From contig NZ_AXWV01000033.1 in NCBI RefSeq assembly GCF_000482845.1, positions 1 through 43,727 of the forward strand: a stretch of DNA of 43,727 bases. Direction: 5' to 3'. Origin of the DNA: Anaerobiospirillum succiniciproducens DSM 6400 (GTDB lineage Bacteria > Pseudomonadota > Gammaproteobacteria > Enterobacterales > Succinivibrionaceae). The position numbers were made by a program, and so were the translations under genes. Positions 1-8,189 of the stretch are shown piece after piece. Position 1 is the stretch's first letter. The number at the start of each line of letters is the position of its first letter. The notes beneath the pieces were generated by a model. It searched no databases and had not been told where the DNA came from. It was given only the letters and a program-made list of their open reading frames with translations.

Positions 1-469
1 CGGCACCACCAGCTTGAGCAATTTCACGCATGAGGGTGTTGGCACCGCCGCCGTCTAGAACCTGAGCACCTGCGAAGGTAGTCTTCTTGGCAATACGGCT
101 GATCTCGTGGGAGAGGGCCTTTACTTCCTCTTGGAGAGCCTGACGATCTTTTGCAGTGTTGGTACCGTTAGCTGCTTGGACGGCTAAGGTACGGATACGC
201 TGCAGCATGTTGGTGGTTTCGTCTAATGCACCTTCGATGGTCTGAGCTAAGGCAATACCGTCGTTAGCGTTACGATTTCCCTGATTTAAGCCATTTATCT
301 GTGCTGTTAAGCGGTCAGAGATCTGCAGACCTGCTGCGTCGTCCTTTGAACTGTTGATACGAAGACCTGAGGAGAGTCTTTGGTATGAGGTGTTCAGAGC
401 TAAGGTGGAGTTAGCAAGCTTACGCTGAGCGTTGATGGAGCTAACGTTAGTGTTGACGTATAAAGCCAT
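1..469 (-). CDS. Flagellin, 3' part cut off by window edge
   Basis: The first 156 residues of a flagellin, the secreted subunit that polymerises into the flagellar filament. The conserved D0/D1 N-terminus is complete, beginning [18 protein letters not shown] and including [20 protein letters not shown] and the N-rich segment typical of the family. The window ends in the D1 region after a [16 protein letters not shown] stretch, so the variable and C-terminal domains are missing. The ATG at 467-469 follows a GGAG ribosome binding site at 477-480, which overlaps the stop codon of the next flagellin gene upstream. That gives a 10-bp gap and implies one transcript. Over the shared N-terminal part the DNA is close to identical to the neighbouring copy, which suggests recent duplication or gene conversion. 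Confidence 0.93.
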   Translation of the reverse strand, partial: MALYVNTNVSSINAQRKLANSTLALNTSYQRLSSGLRINSSKDDAAGLQISDRLTAQINGLNQGNRNANDGIALAQTIEGALDETTNMLQRIRTLAVQAANGTNTAKDRQALQEEVKALSHEISRIAKKTTFAGAQVLDGGGANTLMREIAQAGGA

Positions 470-479
470 TTGTTATCTC

Positions 480-1430
480 CTATCGACCGCCTAAGAGGTT
501 TAGAGCCACTGTAGGACGCTGGTTAGCCTGAGAAAGGATGGTCTGAGATGCCTGCTGAATAATCTGATTCTGAGTTAAAGCTGCGGTCTCAGATGCAAAG
601 TCGGTATCACGAATACGTGAGCGTGCATCAGACTCATTTTCTGCAATAGAGCTCTGATTGCGGATAGTACTTTCCATACGATTTTGTAAAGCGCCAAGTG
701 CGGCACGCTTAGAATCAACTACCTCAATGAGCTTATCAATATTTCCAAGCGTTGCCTGTGCAGTTGAAGCGTCTTTTACCATAAAGGTTACAACACTGTT
801 ATTAGCGCCTACTTTACTTAGGCCATTTGTCTTGCCTTTCCAGGTAGCATTCTTCAATCCTGCCATATCAGCAATACCTGAAAGATGAAAACCTTCTAGT
901 ACTTGAAGCTTGATTAGATCTTGAGCGTTGGCTCCAACTTGAAAGTAGTACTCGCCGTCAGCATTCTTCAAGGTATCAATTGGGTTGTTTTGAGCGTCTT
1001 TTGCGCCCTTACTCATTAGAACGTGTGCACCTGCAAATGTAGTCTTCTTACCAATGCGGGTGATTTCTTCACAAAGAGAAGTTACTTCCTCTTGGAGAGC
1101 CTGACGGTCTTTGGCGGTGTTGGTACCGTTGGCTGCCTGTACGGCTAAGGTACGGATACGCTGCAGCATGTTGGTGGTCTCGTCGAGAGCACCTTCGATG
1201 GTCTGAGCTAAGGCAATACCGTCGTTAGCGTTACGATTTCCCTGATTTAAGCCATTTATTTGGGATGTTAAGCGGTCAGAGATCTGCAGACCTGCTGCGT
1301 CGTCCTTGGAGCTGTTGATACGAAGGCCGCTTGAGAGTCTTTGGTATGAGGTGTTCAGAGCTAAGGTGGAGTTAGCTAATTTACGCTGTGCGTTAATCGA
1401 GCTAACGTTAGTGTTGACGTATAAAGCCAT
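480..1430 (-). CDS. Flagellin, complete
   Basis: A complete 316-residue flagellin. The N-terminal D0/D1 block matches the neighbouring copy almost exactly to about residue 115, then diverges. The C-terminal D1/D0 block is present (RNQSSIAENESDARSRIRDT, then ASETAALTQNQIIQQASQTI, ending NQRPTVALNLLGGR). The central region is short, so the outer D2/D3 domains are reduced or absent. A cysteine occurs in the D1 region (SLCEEITRIG), which is unusual for a filament protein that is normally cysteine-free. The neighbouring copy has [10 protein letters not shown] at the same place. It is the upstream gene of the pair; the downstream copy starts 10 bp after its stop. I see no convincing sigma-28 promoter, only a GAGAAA-type weak ribosome binding site and a small GCACA/TGTGC hairpin in the leader at 1503-1515. 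The general function is certain; which filament section it builds is not. Confidence 0.95.
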   Translation of the reverse strand: MALYVNTNVSSINAQRKLANSTLALNTSYQRLSSGLRINSSKDDAAGLQISDRLTSQINGLNQGNRNANDGIALAQTIEGALDETTNMLQRIRTLAVQAANGTNTAKDRQALQEEVTSLCEEITRIGKKTTFAGAHVLMSKGAKDAQNNPIDTLKNADGEYYFQVGANAQDLIKLQVLEGFHLSGIADMAGLKNATWKGKTNGLSKVGANNSVVTFMVKDASTAQATLGNIDKLIEVVDSKRAALGALQNRMESTIRNQSSIAENESDARSRIRDTDFASETAALTQNQIIQQASQTILSQANQRPTVALNLLGGR

Positions 1431-1600
1431 AGTTTGTTTCTCACATCATGAGCCATGAGATCAATGTAGAGCCATGGCTAATATCATCTGTGTAATATGG
1501 CTGCACATTTTGTGCCTATCAACAATACGCTTATCACTCCATCTTTGAGGCTCTATGCTAAGTTTAGCTGTTGTCTGAGTTGACGTGGCTTTCATGCCAA

Positions 1601-1864
1601 CTAGTAGTGCGGAGGTGGGGTCTCTTCGCTAAGAGGACGCACGGCTGCCGGGGCATCTTGCATCGAGGCTAAGAACTTGATTTGGCGTTCAAGCTTATCG
1701 ACTCTGTCTAAGAGATTATCGATGTATTTGCCGGTGTCATTGAGAGTCATGTCCATCCAAGCAAGGCGCTCTTGCATCTTTTGCATATCGTTTTCAAGCT
1801 GAGCGCAGCGTTGTTCTAGTGCCTCAACTTCACAATTCTTTTCGCCTGCCATGTAATATCCCAT
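1601..1864 (-). CDS. slyX: SlyX family protein
   Basis: A small (87-residue) acidic coiled-coil protein. The region from about residue 14 to 68 has heptad-like Leu/Met spacing (LEQRCAQLENDMQKMQERLA), and the protein ends in ETPPPHY, the same C-terminal signature as E. coli SlyX. The biochemical role of SlyX is unknown; in enteric bacteria the gene often lies near slyD and fkpA, which are not seen here. Two in-frame ATG starts exist. The one at 1862-1864 has no clear ribosome binding site. The one at 1850-1852 (MAGEKNCEVE) has a GGGA six or seven bases upstream and may be the true start. It is transcribed toward the flagellin genes, but a gap of 170 bp makes cotranscription uncertain. Confidence 0.85.
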   Translation of the reverse strand: MGYYMAGEKNCEVEALEQRCAQLENDMQKMQERLAWMDMTLNDTGKYIDNLLDRVDKLERQIKFLASMQDAPAAVRPLSEETPPPHY

Positions 1865-2193
1865 TACGTGTAGATGTGTCTAATGAACAAAAGTTTTGCC
1901 TTTGAGCAAGTGCTAGTGCGTGAGCTAATGGTATTTCCATAGCTGCTTTTAGTTACGCTTATTGTGCTCAAAACAGCCGTAATTTAAGCAAAGTGTGGTG
2001 GTGATTACAAGTGAATTTTGTTCGTTAAATGCTCTATCTTTGCACTTGTGGTATTTGTGAGTAGATTTGCGTGTACACTTGAAGCTAAGGCAGGACTTGG
2101 GACTTGCTAGTTTAGGTCCTATTTTTTGGCACATATGTTAGTGCCCTGATGCTGCCAATTAAGTAAATAGTTTTGGTTTTATAGGATACAGAT
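1865..2193. other. Gap between slyX and the Nudix gene
   Basis: This gap between divergent genes must hold the promoters of slyX (leftward) and the Nudix gene (rightward). The only small motif I notice is a GTGTACAC palindrome near 2071. The short reading frame on the minus strand here (1949-2134) has no family resemblance. I see no terminator, RNA gene or tandem repeat. Confidence 0.4.
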
Positions 2194-2721
2194 ATGGCTG
2201 TTGAGATGGTGGACATCATCGACCTTGATGATAACGTGGTTAGAACTGTAACTCGCAAGCAGATGCGTCAAGAACAGCTGCCGCACCGTGCATCCTATAT
2301 TCTGATGGTTGATAGCGCTGGTCGTATTTTAGTTGAGGTTAGAACCCTTACTAAAGACTATGCTCCAGGTATGTTTGACCCATGCGTGGGTGGTGTAGTT
2401 CAGCATGGTGAAGATGGTGACATTACCGCTGAGCGTGAGGTCGCTGAAGAGGTAGGCGTTAACATTAAGCTTTCCGATCCAAACTTCCACTCTTTAGGCA
2501 AGATTGCCTTTGAGCACCATGACTTTGATGGCTTTACCATGGCCTATCTGTACTTACTGCAAGGTGACTTTATTACCGTACGTCAGGCCTCTGAGGTGAG
2601 CGGCATTATGTATCTTTCTCCTGAAGAGTTAACTCGCCTTAAAGATCAGTGCACTGTAGATAGCTACCGTGCATTTGAAGAGATTCTCCGTCGTGCTCGT
2701 GAAAGAGGCATTGCTATTTAA
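2194..2721 (+). CDS. Nudix hydrolase, YfcD-like
   Basis: A 175-residue Nudix-fold protein. The full Nudix box is present around residues 67-89: G, five residues, E, seven residues (DGDITAE), then REVAEEVGV, which satisfies GX5EX7REUXEEXGU. These residues bind the divalent metal and position the catalytic base for hydrolysis of a nucleoside diphosphate linked to another moiety. The flanking sequence (VDIIDLDDNVV near the start, QLPHRASYILMVDSAGRILV, DYAPGMFDPCVGGVV) resembles E. coli YfcD and, more distantly, isopentenyl diphosphate isomerase. The substrate cannot be told from sequence. The ATG is preceded by AGGA at good spacing. No partner gene is adjacent, so it is probably a monocistronic housekeeping-type hydrolase. 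Confidence 0.88.
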   Translation: MAVEMVDIIDLDDNVVRTVTRKQMRQEQLPHRASYILMVDSAGRILVEVRTLTKDYAPGMFDPCVGGVVQHGEDGDITAEREVAEEVGVNIKLSDPNFHSLGKIAFEHHDFDGFTMAYLYLLQGDFITVRQASEVSGIMYLSPEELTRLKDQCTVDSYRAFEEILRRARERGIAI

Positions 2722-2900
2722 GATCTGAGAATTGGCCTTTCTTTCTCTTTAATCTCCTCTTACCCATGTTTTTATTCATAGCGCTTGTGAATGCAGGCGC
2801 TAGGAATTGACAATTGTCTGAATGACGCCACATGTAGATGCCGCCGTTGTGTCTTGAGGTGGCTGCAGCGTTGTTTTGATTTTTGTTTGTTGCGGGCATT

Positions 2901-2924
2901 AAAAAGCCCCGCTAGGCGGGGCTT
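2901..2924 (-). terminator. Intrinsic terminator of lysC
   Basis: Perfect 9-bp stem AAGCCCCGC (2904-2912) with GCGGGGCTT (2916-2924) and a 3-base loop. Read on the minus strand it runs into a T tract. It lies about 86 bp beyond the lysC stop codon. Confidence 0.85.
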
Positions 2925-2974
2925 AAGGAAAAAAAGAGGAAACTAGTAACGATGGCGCAAGTGATGCGCCGTTT

Positions 2975-3019
2975 GGGCGTTAGGCCTTTGGGCAATATGC
3001 CTTTGGGTATTAGGCCTTT
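2975..3019. repeat. 15-bp repeat x3 overlapping the lysC stop
   Basis: Three imperfect 15-bp units start at 2975, 2990 and 3005, each GGG-N6/7-(G)CCTTT. The last unit covers the lysC stop codon and its final codons, so the array appears to have grown out of the 3' end of the gene. Because 15 is a multiple of three, copies keep the reading frame. Just to the left is a small hairpin, GGCGCA/TGCGCC (about 2954-2970). Confidence 0.7.
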
Positions 3020-4374
3020 TCGCTCTCAAGCAGGCTCTTGTGGAGGAGCTTGAGCACATCGACAGCATCTTCCTCGCCTACTAAGAAGCACAGGTTGTGG
3101 GATGATGCGCCGTAGCAGATCATGCGTACAGCGTAGTTGTCGATAGCAGAGAAGACCTCTGCAGTAATGTGTGAAGTACGGGCCATGTTGTTACCGATAA
3201 CAGCAACTAAGGACAGGCCTGACTCAGTACGTACGTGGCAGAACTCACGAAGCTCATGGTAAAGAGCCTCAGGGATTGAGGATAAACCTGAAGTCTGGCT
3301 GCCAGCGTCAATAGTAATCGCGATAGAAACCTCAGAGGTAGATACTAAGTCTACAGAGAGGTTGTATTTTGCAAAGATGCTAAATACCTGAGCTAAGAAG
3401 CCGGTAGCGCCTACCATCTTAGGGGATGAGAGCACGATTAAGGTCTGGCTCTTACGCAGTGCTACTGCGCGGAAAGCTGGAGAGTAATCTGTGGTTGGAC
3501 GTACCCAAGTACCACCCTGCTCAGGAGCCTTAGAAGAGCCAACATATACAGGGATACCGCAGCGTACAGCTGGAACTAAGGTAGAAGGGTGCAGAATCTT
3601 GGCACCAAAGGTTGCCATCTCAGCTGCCTCAAGATAGGTCAGCTCAGAAATAGGCATTGCCTCAGGAACTAAGCGTGGATCAGTGGTGTATACACCTGGA
3701 ACGTCAGTCCAAATAGAGATGGTCTGAGCGTGGCATGATTCACCTAATAAGGCAGCTGAGTAGTCAGAACCGCCACGGCCTAAGGTAGTGGTCTGGCCGC
3801 TTGAATCAGCACCGATGAAGCCCTGAGTTACAACAATCTTGCCGCTATCAAGCAGTGGAACTAAGTGCTCTTCGCTTAAAGAAGAGATAACTTCAACTAA
3901 AGCCACAGCCTTGCCGTAGGATGAGTCGGTACGCATTACACGACGTACATCAAACCACTCGGCATCAAAGCCCTTTTGCTTGAAAATCTGAGTAATGAGG
4001 TAGGAGGACATGAGCTCGCCGTGGGAAACTAGGCGATCTGTGATCATGTCAGTACGAGTCATGGAAGCCTGAATTGCTAAATCATGAACAACCTTGAGGT
4101 AGTTCTTGATTACAGCCTCGTGCTCTTCTTGGTTATCCAGTTTGGAGATGATCTCTTTGTGGATAGCAAAAACCTTAGCAATGATCTCCTCGCGACCAGC
4201 GCTATCACAAGCACCAGAGGCAAGCTCTACTAATAAATTGGTAACACCGGCGCAAGCTGAAACAACAACGAGTTTAGTGTTTTTGTTAGAGGTAACAACC
4301 TCTACACACTTGCTCATTGCGTCATAGTTTGCGACTGATGTTCCACCGAACTTTGCGATATCAAGGTTTTGCAT
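3010..4374 (-). CDS. lysC: Aspartokinase III (lysine-sensitive type)
   Basis: Phosphorylates L-aspartate with ATP, the first step of the aspartate pathway to lysine, threonine, methionine and diaminopimelate. The 454-residue length matches E. coli LysC (449). The kinase domain opens with AKFGGTSVANYDAM, contains TTTLGRGGSDYSAALL and IWTDVPGVYTTDPR, and is followed by two C-terminal ACT regulatory domains from about residue 310 (VDLVSTSEVSIAITID, then RMICYGASSHNLCFLV). The ACT serine/threonine/glutamate residues that bind lysine in the E. coli enzyme appear kept, so lysine feedback is likely. It is a monofunctional kinase without a homoserine dehydrogenase domain. The gene stands alone with its own terminator. 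The ribosome binding site is weak. No lysine riboswitch is visible upstream, although the leader contains competing inverted repeats (see 4521-4590). Confidence 0.96.
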   Translation of the reverse strand: MQNLDIAKFGGTSVANYDAMSKCVEVVTSNKNTKLVVVSACAGVTNLLVELASGACDSAGREEIIAKVFAIHKEIISKLDNQEEHEAVIKNYLKVVHDLAIQASMTRTDMITDRLVSHGELMSSYLITQIFKQKGFDAEWFDVRRVMRTDSSYGKAVALVEVISSLSEEHLVPLLDSGKIVVTQGFIGADSSGQTTTLGRGGSDYSAALLGESCHAQTISIWTDVPGVYTTDPRLVPEAMPISELTYLEAAEMATFGAKILHPSTLVPAVRCGIPVYVGSSKAPEQGGTWVRPTTDYSPAFRAVALRKSQTLIVLSSPKMVGATGFLAQVFSIFAKYNLSVDLVSTSEVSIAITIDAGSQTSGLSSIPEALYHELREFCHVRTESGLSLVAVIGNNMARTSHITAEVFSAIDNYAVRMICYGASSHNLCFLVGEEDAVDVLKLLHKSLLESEKA

Positions 4375-4520
4375 AACTGTCTTACTATCTTAATTTAGTA
4401 GCATAGAAGAGCGTCAAACGATTGAGACATACCCACTCTATTCTTCCATTTGGTTAATGAATTCTGTTGAAGTCATATTAGGCGGGCATTTGTTACCAAT
4501 CAAGCCTCTATTTATAGTGC

Positions 4521-4590
4521 ACTCCATTTGCGCATTTGTATCAATTACAGCCTGAAATGGAGTAATGAGCGTCATTTTACTCCACAAATG
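4521..4590 (-). promoter_or_regulatory. Competing inverted repeats upstream of lysC
   Basis: Three related segments lie 150-215 bp upstream of lysC. Segment A is ACTCCATTT (4521-4529), B is AAATGGAGTAATGA (4555-4568) and C is TCATTTTACTCCA (4572-4584). B pairs with C as a hairpin with a GCG loop (4558-4584, one 2-base bulge), or with A over nine bases. An outer pair CATTTG (4533-4538) and CAAATG (4585-4590) encloses the B-C hairpin. Transcription of lysC would make C first, then B, then A. The pattern fits either a switchable leader or a repressor operator; no terminator T tract follows. Confidence 0.4.
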
Positions 4591-5083
4591 CCTTATATAA
4601 GCCTTTCTTTGGTATTCATTTTGATCACGGTCACATAATTATGCGTCATTGTTGTGCAATATGAGGGAGGTCTTGTCTTGCATGATGTATCTTGGTGCAA
4701 TTGTATTTTTGCCTTATTAGCTCAAAGTCCTTTCCGAAATTGCCATCAAGCACGATTTCTACAGAACCCCAAGTTCCTTGTTGCATCGCGAGATTAAGGC
4801 GCTTAGCACTTGTTTCTTTGGCGATGGGGCTATGTAGATGCGTTTGATCTTTTGTATATGCGTGTGATCTTTTGTATTAGTTTTGCGGCACTGAGCGCCA
4901 TAAAGCTATCAAGTATTAAGCCTTTAGATATATGAGCTTGTAGCGTACTGGGCATACGGTTGATAAGGTGCGTGGCTGTTTATGTAAGCGCTTGCTGTTA
5001 AGACAAGTGCTTATCGATTCAATCTGTTTGTGTATGCTTTAAGTTTTGACACTTTGGAGTATGGTTGGCTGATGATGCGCATG

Positions 5084-5132
5084 AAAAAAGCCACTGCAAT
5101 CATGATCTTTGTTTCATGAGTGAGTGGCTTTT
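5084..5132. terminator. Terminator after ppnN, probably bidirectional
   Basis: Outer stem AAAAAAGCCACT and AGTGGCTTTT enclose an inner ATCATGA/TCATGA pairing. On the minus strand the stem ends in six T residues, about 120 bp beyond the ppnN stop. The A-rich other arm gives a weaker T tract on the plus strand. A short GCTCCA/CTGTTC-type hexamer run lies between the gene and the hairpin (about 5196-5224). Confidence 0.8.
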
Positions 5133-5249
5133 GCGTAGGCATAAGTACTTGGTGGCTAGGATGGAGTTGCTATCCTTAGTGCGCCGGATTGTTCCTGCTC
5201 CAGCTCCAGCTCCTGTTCCTGTTTATGTGCTTATGCTTGCATTGATTAT

Positions 5250-6635
5250 TTACTCGTCCGTGGCAGCAAGCTCATAGCATGGCTTGTAGTCACGCTGTGA
5301 GAGCAAGATACGGCCTTGATCAATGAAGTCAGACATCAGCTTGCCGATGTAGTCGATGATCTCCTTGTCGCCATGGAGCTTAAATGGACCATGTTCCTTA
5401 ATCTGCTTGATACCGTATTCCTTTACGTTACCAGTTACGATACCTGAGAAGGCACGGCGTAAGTTAGCTGCTAACATGAAAGGCTCTTGATCCATTGAGA
5501 GGTTGAGCTTAGCCATGGACTCATGAGTTACATCAAACGGATCCTGCAGCTCATGAGGAATGTGCAGTGACCAGTTGTAGCAATAAGACTCATGAATTAA
5601 AGTGCGGTGCTCATGAATAGTCTTCATGCCTTCAGTAACAGTCTTAGCTACAGCCTCTTCATCGCCAATGATGATTTGGTAATGACGACGAATCTCATCA
5701 CCAAAGCAGTGTACTAAGAACTCATCAATTGCATCAAAGTAAGCGCGATTAGCCTCGCTACCAGTGAGAATTACCGGCATTGGATTATGGCGATTCTCAT
5801 TGCACAGCTTGATGCCTAAGATGTAGAGGAGCTCTTCGGCAGTACCTGGGCCGCCAGGAAACACTATGAGCACGTGACCTAATCGTACAAAGGCCTCGAG
5901 GCGCTTCTCGATATCAGGCATGATAACGAGGTTAGAGACAAATGGATTTGGCGGCTCAGCTGCAATAATAGATGGCTCGGTAAGACCGATACGCTCACAG
6001 TTTTGAGCTTGATCTTGCAGGGCATGGCCTTCTAAAGAACCACGCATTGGGGCTTCCATAATGCCAGGACCACAGCCAGTGCAGATGTCTATGCCTCTAA
6101 GACCTAAACAACGACCTACGCTGTAGGCATAGCTATACTCTTCTTGAGAGATGGAGTGACCACCCCAGCATACAGCGATGTTTGGAGCGGTATCTGCCTT
6201 GATAGCCTCAGCTGAACGTAGGATATGGAAGATCTCATTGGTAATCAGAGCGCCTTTTTCTTCATTTGACACATTATCGATCTGCTCTTTGAATGTGTCA
6301 GTTAAGGCTCTTACTTGCACGATATCTCTAAGTACTGAGTAAAGGTGCTTTTGCAGAGTCTTAATTACCTTACCATCGACAATGGCAGATTTTGGAGGAT
6401 TGATAAGCTCGAGCTTTAAGCCACGCTCGTTACGCACCACATCAATCTCAAAGCTTCTGTAGTTGTCTAAAAGCTCTTTGGAGTTGTCTGTGAGGTTACC
6501 ACTATTGAGCACAGCAAGGGAGCAGTTGCGATACAGATCGTAAAGCTCACCTTGTGACTTTAAAGAAATCTTGTCTGCCTCAAACTGAGTTAATAAAGAC
6601 ATGGCTCCAGAGGGCCATACAACCTGAATGCCCAT
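5250..6635 (-). CDS. ppnN: Nucleotide 5'-monophosphate nucleosidase (PpnN/YgdH)
   Basis: A 461-residue LOG-family nucleosidase that cleaves purine or pyrimidine nucleoside monophosphates to base and ribose 5-phosphate; in E. coli it is activated by (p)ppGpp. It aligns along its full length with E. coli YgdH. The N-terminal domain has NCSLAVLNSGNLTDNSKELL and LELINPPKSAIVDGKVI. The Rossmann-like core has VCWGGHSIS, CTGCGPGIMEAPMRG and the LOG signature FPGGPGTAEELLYILG. The C-terminal domain has DLRRAFSGIVTGNVKEYGIK. The start ATG has GAGG five bases upstream. It stands alone, with a bidirectional terminator after it. The long leader (6636-7205) contains a perfect 14-bp palindrome that may be an operator. 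Confidence 0.95.
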   Translation of the reverse strand: MGIQVVWPSGAMSLLTQFEADKISLKSQGELYDLYRNCSLAVLNSGNLTDNSKELLDNYRSFEIDVVRNERGLKLELINPPKSAIVDGKVIKTLQKHLYSVLRDIVQVRALTDTFKEQIDNVSNEEKGALITNEIFHILRSAEAIKADTAPNIAVCWGGHSISQEEYSYAYSVGRCLGLRGIDICTGCGPGIMEAPMRGSLEGHALQDQAQNCERIGLTEPSIIAAEPPNPFVSNLVIMPDIEKRLEAFVRLGHVLIVFPGGPGTAEELLYILGIKLCNENRHNPMPVILTGSEANRAYFDAIDEFLVHCFGDEIRRHYQIIIGDEEAVAKTVTEGMKTIHEHRTLIHESYCYNWSLHIPHELQDPFDVTHESMAKLNLSMDQEPFMLAANLRRAFSGIVTGNVKEYGIKQIKEHGPFKLHGDKEIIDYIGKLMSDFIDQGRILLSQRDYKPCYELAATDE

Positions 6636-6871
6636 TTAACCTCACTTACTGACCGTTATGATCAGGACTAAACTTACCCTCAACTCATGACCTTGTTTAA
6701 CATCAAATCAATTGAGTTAAGGCTTTGACCTCATCTTAGCGCATTAGCATTAACAAATGATGCTTTTCGTGTGTGATTCGTATTGAAACATAAACTCACA
6801 TGTACAAGTTGTGAGCTAGGCCCAAAATCATTAAGCAAAGTATGGCTGTACTTATGACAAATGGGCCCACT

Positions 6872-6885
6872 GGAGTGTACACTCC
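6872..6885. promoter_or_regulatory. Perfect 14-bp palindrome in the ppnN-queF gap
   Basis: GGAGTGTACACTCC is perfectly self-complementary and sits about 240 bp upstream of ppnN. It looks like a dimeric repressor site, but no regulator can be named. The rest of the 570-bp gap (6636-7205) also holds a repeated ATTAACAGTA (6932-6941 and 6969-6978) and the hairpin at 7132-7153. Confidence 0.35.
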
Positions 6886-7131
6886 CGGAACCACATCAAG
6901 CCCTAACCATGTATCAAGCTAGTTAAGAGCAATTAACAGTATAGATTGCTTAAGGTCAGTCTACAGCTATTAACAGTAACTCTCTATAACCACTACGTGC
7001 GACACGAGGTTAAGTTGGGGGTAAGCTTGGTTTGATTGCAGGAATCTTGAAGCTTTATATGTAAAGAGACGCCTTGCTTTTGAGGTAGGATGGATTGTGC
7101 AGGAGCAATTAATAGCAGGTATGCGGCTATA

Positions 7132-7153
7132 GGCAGCAAAGAGCTTTGCTGCC
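7132..7153. other. Perfect 10-bp stem-loop after queF
   Basis: GGCAGCAAAG and CTTTGCTGCC are separated by only AG. It lies 53 bp beyond the queF stop. There is no T tract directly after it on the minus strand, so it may stabilise the 3' end of the mRNA rather than terminate transcription. On the plus strand a run of seven T follows about 15 bases later. Confidence 0.5.
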
Positions 7154-7205
7154 AGAAATGTTGGGAGTTTTTTTGCCCGGAAATGGGGCCTTGCTTTTAA
7201 TTGCT

Positions 7206-8027
7206 TTACTGTCTTGGAGTGCGCTTTGGCTCGTCAAAGCTGTGGGCATTTGAGCGCACTGGGTTGATATCGATACCGCCACGACGAGTAAAGGAGCATG
7301 AGACGGTGAGCTCGTCGCACTTACAGATGTTAATAAGATCGGTAAAGATCATCTCACAGCATTGCTCGTGGAAGCCCTGATGACGACGGTATGAAACTAA
7401 GTAGGCAAGCAGTGAAGCATGGTCAATCTTTTCACCGCTGTAGCTAATAGTAACTGTAGCGTAATCAGGTTGTGCGGTTACTGGGCAGCGAGATCTAAAG
7501 AGATTAGTGGTAACAGTCTCTGAGATATTCTCTTTCTTGTTAGAAAGTCTAAGCAGGCTTGAGTCAACCTCAAAAGTCTTAAACTTCACATCAGCAAGGC
7601 TAGGATCGTTCTCTAAGATGAGATCGCTAGTATCCACTAAAGGCATGGAGCTTGAGTTAAGCTCATACAGCTTTACTTTTACCTCAGTGTTTAAAAGCTG
7701 ATTTAAGTCCTGGGCAATAACAGAGCTAACCTCATCTGGGCCGTTGAACATGGTTTGGCTAAATGAACCAAGATAGAGTTTTAAGCTCTTGGACTCAACG
7801 ATGTAAGGTGAAGTGCAAGGTACCTTAATGCTGGCCATGTAGCATTGTGGCAGACCATTGGGAGCTAAGAAGGTAAGCTCATAAGCACGCCAAAGATCAA
7901 AGCCTCTAAATGGAGGCATGGCCATCTTGCCGCGACCTTGGGCACGAGGGATAGGAAATAGTAAGGATGGGGTGTACTCTTCAACGTAGCTACTAGTCTT
8001 TCCTAATGGAATATCCTTTTGATGCAT
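7206..8027 (-). CDS. queF: NADPH-dependent preQ0 reductase, long form
   Basis: Reduces 7-cyano-7-deazaguanine (preQ0) to preQ1 in queuosine biosynthesis for tRNA. At 273 residues it is the two-domain YqcD-type QueF (E. coli 282). The family motif ESKSLKLYL is at about residues 78-86. The catalytic cysteine lies in RCPVTAQPDY (Cys181), with the general-acid Asp188 in the same segment, and FHEQCCE (His220, Glu221) supplies the substrate-binding glutamate. The C-terminus (FTRRGGIDINPVRSN) is the conserved cofactor-binding stretch. Codon 1 is the ATG at 8025-8027, with a weak AGAG upstream. The terminator of rsmE sits only about 20 bp upstream, so queF must have its own promoter in a very short space or be read through from rsmE. 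Confidence 0.96.
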   Translation of the reverse strand: MHQKDIPLGKTSSYVEEYTPSLLFPIPRAQGRGKMAMPPFRGFDLWRAYELTFLAPNGLPQCYMASIKVPCTSPYIVESKSLKLYLGSFSQTMFNGPDEVSSVIAQDLNQLLNTEVKVKLYELNSSSMPLVDTSDLILENDPSLADVKFKTFEVDSSLLRLSNKKENISETVTTNLFRSRCPVTAQPDYATVTISYSGEKIDHASLLAYLVSYRRHQGFHEQCCEMIFTDLINICKCDELTVSCSFTRRGGIDINPVRSNAHSFDEPKRTPRQ

Positions 8028-8047
8028 GATTTCTCTATCCCTAAACT

Positions 8048-8075
8048 AAAAAACATGGGCGCTCGAAAAGCGCCC
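8048..8075 (-). terminator. Intrinsic terminator of rsmE
   Basis: Stem GGGCGCT (8057-8063) and AGCGCCC (8069-8075). On the minus strand it is followed shortly by a T tract. It lies about 115 bp beyond rsmE and directly before queF. Confidence 0.8.
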
Positions 8076-8189
8076 TCTAATTATACTGACTAAGTTTCGT
8101 GTACATCCAAAACCATTAAAAAAATCTACATACCTTGAATGGGGTGTAGTAAGAGTGGTTGGCTGTATTTGGGCAATGGATCTCTTGCT

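Noticed and set aside
4375..4700. Lysine riboswitch in front of lysC
   Set aside because: The expected conserved L-box segments are absent on the minus strand; only unrelated inverted repeats are seen.
5065..5277. 70-codon Ala/Pro-repeat frame near the ppnN end
   Set aside because: It overlaps the ppnN terminator and coding end; the AP repeat comes from a short hexamer tract.
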